Shown piece by piece: positions 1 through 9,738 of a DNA stretch of 64,000 nt (positions within the stretch are counted from its first letter, which is position 1; every line of letters begins with the position of its first letter). Source of the stretch: Paracoccaceae bacterium. GTDB lineage: Bacteria > Pseudomonadota > Alphaproteobacteria > Rhodobacterales > Rhodobacteraceae. The notes under the pieces were generated by a model. The model was given only the letters and a program-made list of their open reading frames with translations. It was not told the DNA's origin and did not search any database. The position numbers and the translations under genes were made by a program. The stretch is from the NCBI GenBank assembly GCA_018222585.1, contig JAAFAB010000001.1, forward strand, positions 346,198 through 410,197. The letters are read 5' to 3'.

Positions 1-54
1 GCGGCCACGGAGTCGCGCGCCCTTCACCTATCTGCCAGCCCCCGGGGAGGCCTC

Positions 55-969
55 ATGTCGTCCATGCTGGGAAAACGCGCCGTTTCGAGCTTCATCTCGC
101 TCATGGTGCTGATCGTTCTCGTCTTCTTCCTGTCGCGCCTCACCGGGGATCCGGCGGCGCTCTACCTGCCCGTCGATGCCTCCGAGGCGATGCGCGACAA
201 CTTCCGCGAGATCCACGGGCTGAACGACCCGGTGCTGGTGCAGTTCACCCATTACATCACCGACCTCGTCTGCTTCGACTTCGGCGACAGCCTGCGCAAG
301 GCACGCCCCGCCTTGGAAGTCGTGCTGGACTCCTTCACCTGGACGCTGCAACTGGCGCTGATCACCATGGCGCTGGTCAGCGCCGCGGCCATCGCGCTCG
401 GCTCGCTGGCGGCCTTCCACGTCGGCAGCTGGCTTGACCGGCTGGCCTCGGGTCTGTCGCTGATCGGCGCCTCGGCGCCCGACTTCTGGATTGCCATCGT
501 CGGCATCGTGCTGTTCTCGGTCACCCTGGGATGGCTGCCCACCTCGGGCACCGGCACGGTCTGGCACTGGGTGCTGCCGATCGCGGTGCTGTTCATCCGC
601 CCCTTCGGGTTGATCCTGCAGGTTGTGCGCGGCTCGATGATCACCGCGCTCGGCTCGGCCTATGTCAAGACGGCGCGGGCCAAGGGGGTGCGCAACCGCC
701 CGGTGATCTTTGTCCATACCCTGCGCAACGCCATGCTGCCGGTGATCACCGTCATCGGCGACCAGGCCGCCGCGCTGCTGAACGGCGCGGTGGTGGTCGA
801 AACCATCTTCGGCTTCCCCGGCGTCGGAAAGCTGATGATCGACAGCATCCTGCAAAGGGACTTCAACGTCATCCTCGCCGCCATCATGGTCACCGCCCTG
901 GCGATCTTCCTGATGAACCTGCTGATCGACATCGCCTATGCGCTGCTCGATCCCCGCATCCGCACCTGA
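55..969 (+). CDS. ABC transporter permease, dipeptide/oligopeptide type (DppB-like)
   Basis: Inner-membrane permease of a peptide/opine-type ABC importer, 304 aa, the usual DppB length. One N-terminal membrane segment (about residues 8-28) is followed by a periplasmic stretch and a five-helix BPD_transp_1 domain from about residue 95. The EAA loop that docks on the ATPase is visible near residue 200 (SAYVKTARAKGV). The start is chosen from GGGGAGG four bases upstream. It is first of three co-directional genes (DppB, DppC, fused DppDF). The periplasmic binding protein expected upstream is not in the window, so the substrate cannot be read from here. Confidence 0.93.
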   Translation: MSSMLGKRAVSSFISLMVLIVLVFFLSRLTGDPAALYLPVDASEAMRDNFREIHGLNDPVLVQFTHYITDLVCFDFGDSLRKARPALEVVLDSFTWTLQLALITMALVSAAAIALGSLAAFHVGSWLDRLASGLSLIGASAPDFWIAIVGIVLFSVTLGWLPTSGTGTVWHWVLPIAVLFIRPFGLILQVVRGSMITALGSAYVKTARAKGVRNRPVIFVHTLRNAMLPVITVIGDQAAALLNGAVVVETIFGFPGVGKLMIDSILQRDFNVILAAIMVTALAIFLMNLLIDIAYALLDPRIRT

Positions 970-981
970 CGGGGCGCCGCG

Positions 982-1929
982 ATGACCGACACGACAACCA
1001 GCGAGACAGCCATGGCCACGCCCACCACCGACGACACCAAGGCCCCCGGGGCGCTGCGCCGCTACGCGCGGATGCTCTGGGCCGACAAGCTGGCCTGTGC
1101 GGCGGCGCTCTTCCTGCTCATGATGCTGCTCTTCGCGGTGTTCGGACCGACGCTGCTGGACGGGGCCGCCTCGAAGCAGAACCTGCGCGCCCGCAATGCC
1201 GCCCCCTTCACGCTGGAGCGCGGCTTTCTCTACCTGCTGGGCGGCGACGCCCTGGGCCGGCCCCTGCTGGCGCGGATCATCGTCGCGGCCCAGAACACCC
1301 TGGTGATCGCGGCGGGTGCCGTGGCGGCCTCGATGGCCGTCGGCGCCACCCTGGGCCTGATCGCCGGCTATGCGGGCCGCACCACGGGCGAGGTGATCAT
1401 GCGGCTGGCCGACGTGATCATGTCCTTCCCCTCGCTGCTGCTGGCGGTGATCGTGCTCTACATGCTGGAGCCCTCGATCGGGAACCTGGTGCTGGTGCTG
1501 GCGATCACCCGTATCCCGATCTACCTGCGCACCACCCGCGCCGAGGTGCTGGAGGTGCGCGAACGCATGTTCGTGCAGGCCGCACAGGTCATGGGCGCCT
1601 CGACCCTGCGCATCATCTTCCGTCACATCCTGCCGGTGATCCTGCCCACCCTGCTGACCATCGCCACTCTGGATTTCGCCTTCGTCATGCTGGCTGAAAG
1701 CGCGCTGTCCTTCCTCGGCATCGGCATCCAGCCGCCAGAGATCACCTGGGGCCTGATGGTCAGCCAGGGGCGGCAATACCTGACGTCGGCCTGGTGGCTG
1801 GCCTTCTGGCCGGGCCTGGCGATCATCCTGACCACCATGTCCCTCAACCTGCTGTCGAGCTGGATGCGCATCGCTCTGAACCCGACGCAACGCTGGCGGC
1901 TGGAGCTTGGAGGCAAGCGCAATGACTGA
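982..1929 (+). CDS. ABC transporter permease, dipeptide/oligopeptide type (DppC-like)
   Basis: Second permease of the importer, 315 aa. A Thr-rich cytosolic tail (residues 1-30) precedes the first membrane helix (about 38-60), then a periplasmic segment and the BPD_transp_1 domain (about 105-305). The EAA loop is near residue 195 (MFVQAAQVMGAS). It starts 12 bases after the DppB-like gene, and its stop overlaps the ATP-binding gene (ATG at 1922, TGA at 1927), so the three genes form one translationally coupled operon. Family assignment is firm; substrate is unknown. Confidence 0.93.
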   Translation: MTDTTTSETAMATPTTDDTKAPGALRRYARMLWADKLACAAALFLLMMLLFAVFGPTLLDGAASKQNLRARNAAPFTLERGFLYLLGGDALGRPLLARIIVAAQNTLVIAAGAVAASMAVGATLGLIAGYAGRTTGEVIMRLADVIMSFPSLLLAVIVLYMLEPSIGNLVLVLAITRIPIYLRTTRAEVLEVRERMFVQAAQVMGASTLRIIFRHILPVILPTLLTIATLDFAFVMLAESALSFLGIGIQPPEITWGLMVSQGRQYLTSAWWLAFWPGLAIILTTMSLNLLSSWMRIALNPTQRWRLELGGKRND

Positions 1930-3541
1930 GCATCTTCTCGAAGTCCGCGACCTCTCGGTGCGCTTCCACACGGCGCGCGGCATGGTCAATGCGGTCAACG
2001 GCATCTCCTGGCACCTCGACCGGGGCGAGACGCTGGCCATCCTCGGCGAAAGCGGCTCGGGCAAGTCTGTCTCGGCCTCGGCGATCATGAACCTGATCGA
2101 CTGCCCGCCGGGCGAGATCACCTCGGGTCAGATCCTGTTCGAGGGCCGCGACCTGCTGACGCTGGACGCCGAGACCCGGCGCGACATCAACGGCCGGCGC
2201 ATCGCGATGATCTTCCAGGATCCGCTGAGCCACCTGAACCCGGTCTATCCCGTCGGCTGGCAGATCGCCGAGGCCGGCATGGCCCATGGCCTGCCCCGCG
2301 CCAAGGCCCGCGCCCGCACCCTGCAGCTGCTGACCCGTGTCGGCATTCCCGACCCCGAGGCGGCGATGGCGAAGTATCCGCACCAGTTCTCGGGCGGTCA
2401 GCGGCAGCGGCTGATGATCGCCATGGCGCTGGTGCTGAAACCCGATATCCTGATCGCGGACGAGCCGACGACGGCGCTGGACGTGACGGTGCAGGCCGAG
2501 GTGCTCTCGCTGCTGGAAGAGCTGCAGGAAGAGACCGGCATGGGCCTGCTGCTGATCACCCATGACCTCGGCGTCGTGGCCGAGGCCGCCGACCGCGCCG
2601 TGGTGATGGAGGGCGGCCGGGTGGTCGAGACGGGCACGCCGCGCGATCTCTACCATGGCGCCAGCCACCCCTATACGCGCAAGCTGCTGGCCGCTGCGCC
2701 CGGCAAGGGCGAGATGCGCCAGCCGGACGAGGCCCCTGCCCCGATCCTTCAGGTCCGCGGGCTGGAAAAATCCTACGGCCCCTTCCGCGCCCTGCGTGGC
2801 GTCGATTTCGACCTGCGCGCCGGGGAGACGCTGGCGGTGGTCGGGGAAAGCGGGTCAGGCAAGTCGACCGTGGCACGGTTGCTGTTGCGGCTCGAAGAGG
2901 CGACGGGCGGCAGCGCGCTGTGGAAGGGCGAGGACCTGTTGCAGAAGTCGCCGCGCCAGATGGCGCCGTTGCGCCGCCAGCTGCAGATGGTGTTCCAGGA
3001 CCCGACCCAGTCGCTGGCACCGCATATGTCGGTCTTCCAGATCATCTCGGAAGCCTGGGCGATCCATCCCGGCATCCTGCCCAAGGCGCGCTGGCGTGCC
3101 CGGGTGGCCGAGCTGCTGGAGCAGGTCGGCCTGCGCCCCGAACATGCCGAGCGCCATCCGCACCAGTTCTCGGGTGGGCAGCGCCAGCGCATCGCCATCG
3201 CCCGCGCCCTGGCGCTGGAACCCGAGCTGATCATCTGCGACGAGGCGGTCTCGGCGCTGGATGTCTCGATCCAAGCCCAGGTGATCGACCTGCTGGGCAA
3301 GCTGCGCGACGAGCTAGGGCTGGCCTTCATCTTCATCGCCCATGACCTGCCCGTGGTCCGCGACTTCGCCGACCGGGTGCTGGTGATGCAGAAGGGCGAG
3401 ATCGTCGAACAGGGCAGCGTCGCGCAGATCTTCGACGCTCCGCAGGCGCTTTACACGCAGCGCCTTCTGGCGGCGGGTCTGGATGCCGATCCCGACGTGC
3501 AGGCCGACCGCCGCGCGGCGCGTCTGGCCCTGGCCAAGTAA
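1922..3541 (+). CDS. Fused double ATP-binding protein of peptide ABC importer (DppD-DppF type)
   Basis: 539 aa carrying two complete ABC ATPase domains, replacing separate DppD and DppF. NBD1 has Walker A GESGSGKS (about 43), signature FSGGQRQR (about 156) and Walker [12 protein letters not shown] (about 176). NBD2 repeats them near 307, 416 and 436 ([11 protein letters not shown]). An oligopeptide-transporter C-terminal extension follows NBD1. ATG at 1922 is preferred over an upstream TTG because GGAGG lies just before it and it overlaps the previous stop. It energises the two upstream permeases. A strong terminator follows at 3562-3600. Confidence 0.94.
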   Translation: MTEHLLEVRDLSVRFHTARGMVNAVNGISWHLDRGETLAILGESGSGKSVSASAIMNLIDCPPGEITSGQILFEGRDLLTLDAETRRDINGRRIAMIFQDPLSHLNPVYPVGWQIAEAGMAHGLPRAKARARTLQLLTRVGIPDPEAAMAKYPHQFSGGQRQRLMIAMALVLKPDILIADEPTTALDVTVQAEVLSLLEELQEETGMGLLLITHDLGVVAEAADRAVVMEGGRVVETGTPRDLYHGASHPYTRKLLAAAPGKGEMRQPDEAPAPILQVRGLEKSYGPFRALRGVDFDLRAGETLAVVGESGSGKSTVARLLLRLEEATGGSALWKGEDLLQKSPRQMAPLRRQLQMVFQDPTQSLAPHMSVFQIISEAWAIHPGILPKARWRARVAELLEQVGLRPEHAERHPHQFSGGQRQRIAIARALALEPELIICDEAVSALDVSIQAQVIDLLGKLRDELGLAFIFIAHDLPVVRDFADRVLVMQKGEIVEQGSVAQIFDAPQALYTQRLLAAGLDADPDVQADRRAARLALAK

Positions 3542-3561
3542 GGGACCCTGTCGAAATGGAT

Positions 3562-3600
3562 GGGCCGCCGCCCCGCCTGGCGCGGGGCGGCGGCCCTTTT
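3562..3600 (+). terminator. Rho-independent terminator of the peptide ABC operon
   Basis: A perfect 15-bp GC stem (GGGCCGCCGCCCCGC at 3562-3576 with its complement at 3582-3596), 5-nt loop and TTTT. It lies between the convergent ends of the ABC operon (3541) and the TRAP permease (3605). The T run favours termination of rightward transcription. Confidence 0.85.
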
Positions 3601-3604
3601 CACG

Positions 3605-5848
3605 TCAGGCCGCGGCCGGGCTGGAGCCCGGGCCCGAGGGCCGCAACAGGATCGCCAGCACCACCAGCGCCCCGATGGTGATCGCGATGAAGTTGGTCGA
3701 GATCAGCAAGAGGCCCGCGAGGGTCAGCACGATCTTCTCCCACAGCGCCAGCGGGCGGCGGAACCAGCCGATATAGGCCGCCGAGAGCGCCAGCACACCG
3801 GTCAGCCCCGAGAGCAGCGCGGTGATGAACTCCAGCCAGGTGAACTCGACGAACAGCAGGCTGGGCGCGTAGATGAACATGAAGGGCACCAGCGCCTTGC
3901 CCATCGACAGGCGGAAGGCCGTCGTGCCGGTGGTCATGGGCTCCGACCGCGCCAGTCCCGCCGCCGCATAGGCGGCCAGCGCCACCGGTGGCGTCACATC
4001 CGCCAGCACCCCGAAGTAGAAGACGAAGAAGTGCGTGGCGATCAGCGGCACCCCGAACTCGGTCAGCGCGGGTGCGGCGATCGAGGCCAGGATGATGTAG
4101 GTCGGCGTCGTCGGGATGCCCGCGCCCATGATGATGCAGGCGATGGCGACGAAGATCAGGCCGAAGAACAGCGCCATGCCCTCTTCCGACAACAGGCCGG
4201 TGACGTCGATGGAGGTCACGAAGGTCGCCAGGCTGTGCGCCAGCTCGACCACGGCGGCCGAGAACTTGAAGCCCAGACCGGTCAGCGTCGTCATGCCCAG
4301 CAGGAAGCCGACGCAGGCACAGGCGGCGCCGATGGCCAGGGCGAACTTGGCCCCGTCCTCGAAGCCCCGCACCAGGCGCGGCGGCGTCAGCACGGTGGAG
4401 GTGTCCATCGTGGTATTGCCGAACTGGCGCATGATCAGCGGCACGTAGCTGCAGACGATGGTCAGGATGATGCCCCAGAAGGCGGCGAGGAAGGGCGTGT
4501 ACTGCATCAGCAGCATCGCCACCATGACACCCAGCGGAATGAACAGGTGCCAGGATTTCGCCAGCACCTTGCCGAACTGGGGGATGTTCTCCTTCGTCAT
4601 GCCGGTGAGGCCCAGCTTCTTGGCTTCCAGGTGCACCATCAGCAGGATGGCGATGTAGTGGAAGGCCGCCGGCACGATGGCGATCAGGATCAGCTCGTTG
4701 TAGGGCACGCCCAGCATCTCGGTCATCACGAAGGCCGAGGCGCCCATGATCGGCGGGGTGATCTGCCCCCCGCAGGAGGCCGAGGCCTCGACCGCGCCCG
4801 AGAAACGCCCGGAGAAGCCCGATTTCTTCATCAGCGGAATGGTGAAGGCGCCCGTGGTCACCGTGTTGGCAATGGGCGAGCCCGAGATCATCCCGAAGAA
4901 GCCCGAGGACACGACCGAGACCTTGGCCGAGCCGCCCGAGGCGCGCCCGGCGATGATCGTGGCAAGGTCGATGAACAGCTGCCCCAGGCCCGACATTTGC
5001 GCCAGGATCCCGAACAGGACGAAGTGGAACACGTAGGTCGCCACGACGCCGACGGCGACACCGTAGATGCCTTCCGTGCCGATGAAGAGGTGGTTGATGA
5101 TGCGCGAGATCGAGTAGCCGCGATGCGCGAAGATGCCCGGCAGGTAGGGCCCGAACAGCGCGTAGAGCAGGCAGCCGATGCCGATATAGGCCAGGGTCGG
5201 GCCCATGGTGCGGCGGGTGGCTTCCAGCGTCATCATGATGGCGATGAGGCCCATCATGTAGACCGGCTGCGGCGGGCTGCCGACATTCTCGATGAAGATG
5301 TAGTGGAAGAAGATCGACAGGTAGGCCGAGAAGCCCGCGCCACAGGCGGCGAAGATCCAGTCCCGCAGGGCGACCTTTTCCGGGTCGGCGTTGCGGCGGT
5401 TGATCGGCAGGGTCAGCCCGGTCAGCACCAGCACCACGGCGATGAAGACGTAGCGCACGCCGCCCTCGGGCAGCGAGGGCAGGATCGACCACAGCAGGTA
5501 GAGGTAGAAGGCCGCGAAGATCCCGGACTCGATCCACAGTTTGCGGGTCGGCCTGGCGCGCTTGCGCGGGAAGACCAGGAAGATCAGCCCCATGACGAAG
5601 GTCAGGTGGATCGTCCGGTGCATCACCTCGTTCAGCAGGCCGAAACCGGCCGTGTAGACATGGAACAGCGACAGCACCACCGAGGCGATGGTGACGAAGA
5701 TCGCGGTCGGGCCGACGAGGTTGCGGAAATTCGACTCCGAGTCGTATTCGCGCACCAGCGCCTCGACCTCGTCTGCGGTGAATTCATGGTCGCCGTCTGC
5801 GGCGGTATGGCCGCGATTGTCGGCCTTCGGCGGGCTGTCCTGGGTCAC
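3605..5848 (-). CDS. TRAP transporter fused permease (4TM-12TM), TAXI type
   Basis: 747-aa membrane protein in which the small (DctQ-like) and large (DctM-like) TRAP subunits are fused, the arrangement found with TAXI-family binding proteins. After an Asp/Glu-rich cytosolic N-terminus (residues 1-35) come many hydrophobic helices; Gly/Pro-rich re-entrant segments such as GAGIPTTPTY fit the DctM ion and substrate site. The start is a GTG overlapping the preceding stop as GTGA. It is last in the leftward operon after the binding protein and the DUF1850 protein. It should drive Na+- or H+-coupled uptake of an organic acid. Confidence 0.93.
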   Translation of the reverse strand: MTQDSPPKADNRGHTAADGDHEFTADEVEALVREYDSESNFRNLVGPTAIFVTIASVVLSLFHVYTAGFGLLNEVMHRTIHLTFVMGLIFLVFPRKRARPTRKLWIESGIFAAFYLYLLWSILPSLPEGGVRYVFIAVVLVLTGLTLPINRRNADPEKVALRDWIFAACGAGFSAYLSIFFHYIFIENVGSPPQPVYMMGLIAIMMTLEATRRTMGPTLAYIGIGCLLYALFGPYLPGIFAHRGYSISRIINHLFIGTEGIYGVAVGVVATYVFHFVLFGILAQMSGLGQLFIDLATIIAGRASGGSAKVSVVSSGFFGMISGSPIANTVTTGAFTIPLMKKSGFSGRFSGAVEASASCGGQITPPIMGASAFVMTEMLGVPYNELILIAIVPAAFHYIAILLMVHLEAKKLGLTGMTKENIPQFGKVLAKSWHLFIPLGVMVAMLLMQYTPFLAAFWGIILTIVCSYVPLIMRQFGNTTMDTSTVLTPPRLVRGFEDGAKFALAIGAACACVGFLLGMTTLTGLGFKFSAAVVELAHSLATFVTSIDVTGLLSEEGMALFFGLIFVAIACIIMGAGIPTTPTYIILASIAAPALTEFGVPLIATHFFVFYFGVLADVTPPVALAAYAAAGLARSEPMTTGTTAFRLSMGKALVPFMFIYAPSLLFVEFTWLEFITALLSGLTGVLALSAAYIGWFRRPLALWEKIVLTLAGLLLISTNFIAITIGALVVLAILLRPSGPGSSPAAA

Positions 5849-6351
5849 TGGGTGATCTCCTCGTCACAGGGGGCAAGGGTAAGCGCGGAATGTCCGAGGC
5901 TGGCCAGCGGCAGCTCGGTTCCGGCAACATGCAGCGTGTTCTTGAATTGCGCCTGGATGCGCAGCGGAATCGGGCCCGTATAGCGGTTCAGGTCGAGAAT
6001 GAAATGCCCATTCTCGTGCCGCCAGCCCGTCGCATCCATGTCGTTGGCGATCGAGGGCAACCCGGCGCCATGGGCCATGAAGACCTCGCTGGTCTGCAGG
6101 ATGCGACCGTCCTCGATGCGGTAGTGATCGGTCACCGGCGTGCGCGAGACGGAGTGGATGAAGCTTAGTGCGAAGGTGGCGTCAGGACCAAGCGGCACCC
6201 GCTTCACCAGCGCCTGCGTGCCCCGGGTCTCGCTGAGGCACAGCGAGGGCGCCCCTGAGGCTGCCTGCGCCGCTCCGAGGCCGATGGCAAGCAAAGGGGC
6301 GGCGGCACATGCCGCCGCCCCCGCCTGGCGCAGAAATCCGCGCAGGCTCAT
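5845..6351 (-). CDS. DUF1850 family protein of TAXI-TRAP cluster
   Basis: 168 aa with an N-terminal export signal (basic start, Ala/Leu-rich core, about 28 residues, ending near AQA). The remainder is a small beta-rich domain with the motif FIHSVSRTPVTDHYRIEDG, as in DUF1850 proteins, which are repeatedly found between TAXI binding proteins and fused TRAP permeases. Its ATG shares a base with the TAA of the binding protein (TAATG), and its TGA overlaps the permease GTG. I infer an accessory periplasmic role in the transporter; no biochemical function is known to me. Confidence 0.8.
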   Translation of the reverse strand: MSLRGFLRQAGAAACAAAPLLAIGLGAAQAASGAPSLCLSETRGTQALVKRVPLGPDATFALSFIHSVSRTPVTDHYRIEDGRILQTSEVFMAHGAGLPSIANDMDATGWRHENGHFILDLNRYTGPIPLRIQAQFKNTLHVAGTELPLASLGHSALTLAPCDEEITQ

Positions 6352-7334
6352 TACTTCGAAACACCCTTCTCGGTGTAGTAGGCCTCGGCGCCGGGGTGCA
6401 CCGGGATCGAGACGCTTTCCAGCGCGGTGTCCAGCGAGATGCGCTGACCCATCGGGTGCACCTTGCCCAGGGTCTCGGTGTTCTCGTAGAGCGCCTTGGT
6501 CACGGCAAAGACGATGTCCTCGGGGACATCGGCATGGGTCGCCCAGATGGCGCGCACGGCCAGGGTGTCGACGTCGGCGTCGATGCCCTTGTAGCTGCCG
6601 GCGGGCACGCTGGAGTTGGCGTAGTAGGGCTGGGTTTCCTGCAGCTTGGCGATCGCAGGGCCGTTCAGCGGCACGATGGCGATGTCATGGCCATTGGCCA
6701 GGTCGGTGACCGACGAGGTCGGCAGGCCAGCGGTGATCAGCGAGGCGTCGAGATTGCCGTCCTTGATCTTGTCGACCGACTGCGCGAACGAGGAATAGTC
6801 CTCGCTGATGTCTTCGCGGGTCATGCCATGGGCTTCCAGCAGGTCACCCAGCAGCTGCCACTGGCCCGAGCCCGGCGACCCCGAGGAAACCGACTTGCCC
6901 TTCAGGTCCTCGAAGGTGGCGATGCCGCTGTCGGCACGCACGACCAGCTGGACGGTCTCGGGGTAGAGGGCGCCGATGGCGCGCAGGTTCTCGACCGGCT
7001 CGCCTTCGAACTGGCCCTTGCCGTGGTAGGCGGCGTCCAGGATGTCGGCGGCGACGAAGGCGGATTCGATCTCGCCACGACCCAGCAGCTGCGCGTTGGC
7101 AACCGAGGCATTGCCGGTTTCGGCGGTGGCCGACAGCTTGGTGTCGGTCAGCTCGGCGGTGTTGGAGATCAGCTGCGCCAGCATCCCGCCCAGCGGGTAG
7201 TAGGTGCCGCCGGTGCCGCCGGTGGCGATGCCGAAGAACGTGCGGCCCTGGGCCAGGCCGGGGGTGCCAAGGACAGCCAGCGAGGCGGCTGCGGCGGAGG
7301 TGCCAAGGAAGTGGCGGCGGGAAAGGGTCATCAT
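6351..7334 (-). CDS. TAXI family TRAP transporter solute-binding protein
   Basis: Periplasmic receptor of about 327 aa. It begins with a twin-arginine type leader (LSRRHFLGTS) and an AQG cleavage region. The mature start FFGIATGGTGGTYYPLGG is the hallmark of TAXI receptors. Two adjacent ATGs (7334, 7331) follow AGGAGG; the upstream one is used here, and the second gives a more usual 7-nt spacing. Characterised TAXI receptors bind glutamate or related acids. With hutG and hutF divergent next door, a formyl- or formimino-glutamate-like ligand is my inference. First gene of its operon. Confidence 0.92.
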   Translation of the reverse strand: MMTLSRRHFLGTSAAAASLAVLGTPGLAQGRTFFGIATGGTGGTYYPLGGMLAQLISNTAELTDTKLSATAETGNASVANAQLLGRGEIESAFVAADILDAAYHGKGQFEGEPVENLRAIGALYPETVQLVVRADSGIATFEDLKGKSVSSGSPGSGQWQLLGDLLEAHGMTREDISEDYSSFAQSVDKIKDGNLDASLITAGLPTSSVTDLANGHDIAIVPLNGPAIAKLQETQPYYANSSVPAGSYKGIDADVDTLAVRAIWATHADVPEDIVFAVTKALYENTETLGKVHPMGQRISLDTALESVSIPVHPGAEAYYTEKGVSK

Positions 7335-7401
7335 TGATCCTCCTAGATCTGTTGGCTCCCCACAGCGCCGGATACGCCGGGGCGCGCGGAGAGAATGATC
7401 A

Positions 7402-7447
7402 AATCTTGACCCTGAATTTTTATATGTCAATATTTGTTTTCAAATAT
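7402..7447. promoter_or_regulatory. Overlapping divergent promoters and inverted-repeat operator (TAXI-TRAP / hutG)
   Basis: In the AT-rich gap between the divergent operons, TTGACC (7406-7411), 17 nt, AATATT (7429-7434) faces hutG. On the other strand TTGACA (7430-7425) is followed 17 nt on by AAGATT toward the TAXI receptor. The inverted repeat ATATTTGttttCAAATAT (7430-7447) covers the hutG -10 and abuts the other -35. This is a natural site for the IclR regulator encoded at 9739; binding is inferred. Confidence 0.5.
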
Positions 7448-7462
7448 GAAAGGCGGCGCGTG

Positions 7463-8290
7463 ATGACCTCCGAGGCAGGCAACTCCATGGAAACACCTCT
7501 GTTTTACAAGCTGGAAGGCAGCTCTCCGCTGCTGCTGAACGTGCCCCATGCGGGCACCGATCTTCCCGATTCCCTGCGTGCCGCGCTTACGGAACAGGCA
7601 CTGGACCTCTGCGATACCGACTGGCACATGGACCGCATCGCGCGCGACGTGCTGCCCGAGGGCGCCAGCCTGATGGCCGCGCGCCAGTCGCGCTACGTGG
7701 TCGACCTGAACCGCCCCGCCGATGACCTGCCGCTCTATTCCGGCAATACAACCGGGCTGATCTCGACCATCGATTTCGACGGAACCCCCCTCTATCGCGA
7801 CGGGCAGGAGCCCGACGCGGCCGAGCGCGCCGCGCGGATCGAGGACTACTGGACGCCCTACCACGCCGCGCTGGCTGCCGAAATCGAGCGGATCCGCGCC
7901 CTGCACGGTTTCTGCCTGATGCTGGATGTCCATTCGATCCGCAGCCGCGTACCGCGCCTTTTCGAGGGCCGCCTGCCCGATCTGAACCTCGGCACAAACT
8001 CGGGCGACAGCTGCGCCCCTGCCCTGTCGGATGCCGCTTTCGCGGCGCTCGAGGCCAGCCGGTTCAGCGCCGTGCGCAATGGCCGCTTCAAGGGCGGCTT
8101 CATCACCCGTCACTACGGCCAGCCCGCCCGCGGCGTCCATGTCCTGCAGATCGAGATCGCGCAGGACTGCTACATGCTGGAAGAGTCCCCCTGGACCTAC
8201 CTGCCCGAACGCGCCGACCAGCTGAAGGTCGCCCTTGCGGGCCTGATCGCCGCCATGACCTCCTTCACCCCCGATGCGGAGCTTTCCTGA
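7463..8290 (+). CDS. hutG: N-formylglutamate deformylase (HutG-type amidohydrolase)
   Basis: 275-aa member of the N-formylglutamate amidohydrolase family: N-formyl-L-glutamate + water gives L-glutamate + formate, the last step of the five-step histidine route. Conserved pieces are the N-terminal NVPHAGTDLP, DTDWHMD, VVDLNRP, the metal-site-like MLDVHSI (about residue 150) and GGFITRHYGQP (about 210). ATG at 7463 follows an AGGCGG-like site; earlier in-frame starts would lie inside the promoter. It is followed directly by hutF. No hutH, hutU or hutI is in the window. Confidence 0.9.
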   Translation: MTSEAGNSMETPLFYKLEGSSPLLLNVPHAGTDLPDSLRAALTEQALDLCDTDWHMDRIARDVLPEGASLMAARQSRYVVDLNRPADDLPLYSGNTTGLISTIDFDGTPLYRDGQEPDAAERAARIEDYWTPYHAALAAEIERIRALHGFCLMLDVHSIRSRVPRLFEGRLPDLNLGTNSGDSCAPALSDAAFAALEASRFSAVRNGRFKGGFITRHYGQPARGVHVLQIEIAQDCYMLEESPWTYLPERADQLKVALAGLIAAMTSFTPDAELS

Positions 8291-8291
8291 C

Positions 8292-9704
8292 ATGACCGCC
8301 CCCATGCTGACCGGCGCCCACTTCCGCCTTGCGCTGACCCCCGAGGGCTGGCGACGCAACCTCTCGGTGCATTTCGCCGCCGACGGCACGATCCGCGAGA
8401 CCATCGAGGATGGCAATCCGGCCGGCCTGCCGGTCTACGAGAACCCCGTCGTGCCCGGCGTCACCGACCTGCACAGCCATGCCTTCCAATATGCGATGGC
8501 CGGCCTTTCGGAGGTGCGCCGCAACCCGGTCGACAGCTTCTGGTCCTGGCGGGACATCATGTATTTCTTCGCCCTCACCCTCTCGCCCGAGGACATGCAG
8601 GCGATCGCCGCGCGTCTCTACCTGGCGCTGCTGAAGGGCGGCTACACCGGGATCGTGGAATTCCACTACGTCCACAATGACCTGGACGGCACGCCCTATG
8701 CCCGGCGCGAGGAACTGTCGCTGGCGATCTTCGAAGCGGCCCGGGCGACAGGGCTGGAACTGACCCACCTGCCTGTTTTCTACGCACATTCCAATTTCGG
8801 CGGAGAAACCCCGACCGGGGGCCAACGGCGTTTCATTCAGGATCTGGACGGCTATCACGCCATGCTCGACAGCCTGCGTGCACCCGCCGCCGAGGCTGGT
8901 CACGTCCTGGGCATCGCCCCCCATTCCCTGCGCGCCGCCACCCCCGAGGAGATCGCCCGCCTGATGCAGATGCGCGACGAGATGCTGCCCGGCTGCCCGG
9001 TGCATATCCATGTCGCGGAGCAGGTGAAGGAGATCGAGGATTCCCTGGCCTGGAACGGCCGCCGCCCGGTCGAACAGCTCTTCGACATCGCGCCGGTCGA
9101 TGACCGCTGGTGCCTGATCCACGCCACCCATCTGACAGATGCCGAGGTCGGCCAGATCGCCCGCTCGGGCGCCACCGTGGGCCTGTGTTCCATGACCGAG
9201 GCCAACCTGGGCGACGGCATCTTCCCGGCCACGGATTTCCTGGCGCAGGGTGGCGAATTCGGCATCGGTTCGGACAGCAATATCGCCACCTTCGCCGCGC
9301 AGGAACTGCAGCAGCTGGAATACAGCCAGCGCCTGCGCGACCGCCAACGCAACGTGCTGGCCTCCCCCGGCCAGCCCCATGTCGCCGCAAACCTCTGGAC
9401 CCGCGCGGCGCGGGGCGGTGCCCGCGCGGCGGGCCGCCCCGAGGGCGCCATCGCGCCGGGCGGCATGGCCAGCTTCGTCGAGCTGACCAGCCCCGAACCC
9501 GAGGCCCTGCTGCCGGTCGATCCCGAAGCCTGCCTGGACTTCCACGTCTTCTCCGGGCGCGGCTTCCACGTCGGCGACGTGGTTGTCCGGGGCCGCAAGG
9601 TCGTCCAGTCTGGCAGCCACCCGCAGGAAGAGGCGATCCTGGCGGAGTATGCCGCCGCCATGCGCCGCATCGCCGGCCGCCTCGACGACCGAAAGACGCG
9701 CTGA
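8292..9704 (+). CDS. hutF: Formimidoylglutamate deiminase (HutF)
   Basis: 470-aa amidohydrolase-superfamily enzyme that turns N-formimino-L-glutamate into N-formyl-L-glutamate and ammonia, the substrate of the preceding gene product. Metal and catalytic landmarks are DLHSHAFQ (about 58), HIHVAEQ (about 237), HATHL (about 276) and GSDSNI (about 326), as in the cytosine/guanine-deaminase-like HutF family. The start two bases after the hutG stop is preferred to an ATG inside hutG. The pair defines the deiminase-deformylase branch of histidine breakdown. Confidence 0.92.
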   Translation: MTAPMLTGAHFRLALTPEGWRRNLSVHFAADGTIRETIEDGNPAGLPVYENPVVPGVTDLHSHAFQYAMAGLSEVRRNPVDSFWSWRDIMYFFALTLSPEDMQAIAARLYLALLKGGYTGIVEFHYVHNDLDGTPYARREELSLAIFEAARATGLELTHLPVFYAHSNFGGETPTGGQRRFIQDLDGYHAMLDSLRAPAAEAGHVLGIAPHSLRAATPEEIARLMQMRDEMLPGCPVHIHVAEQVKEIEDSLAWNGRRPVEQLFDIAPVDDRWCLIHATHLTDAEVGQIARSGATVGLCSMTEANLGDGIFPATDFLAQGGEFGIGSDSNIATFAAQELQQLEYSQRLRDRQRNVLASPGQPHVAANLWTRAARGGARAAGRPEGAIAPGGMASFVELTSPEPEALLPVDPEACLDFHVFSGRGFHVGDVVVRGRKVVQSGSHPQEEAILAEYAAAMRRIAGRLDDRKTR

Positions 9705-9738
9705 CCGCGTGACGCCCCAGGAGGAGATACCCCAGCAG

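Noticed and set aside
28-2121. Long antisense frames opposite the ABC genes (also opposite the TRAP, tail-fibre, internal-virion and FbpB genes)
   Set aside because: These are Arg/His/Gln-rich or low-complexity readings of high-GC coding DNA, lacking ribosome sites and recognisable domains. The opposite strand encodes clear protein families.
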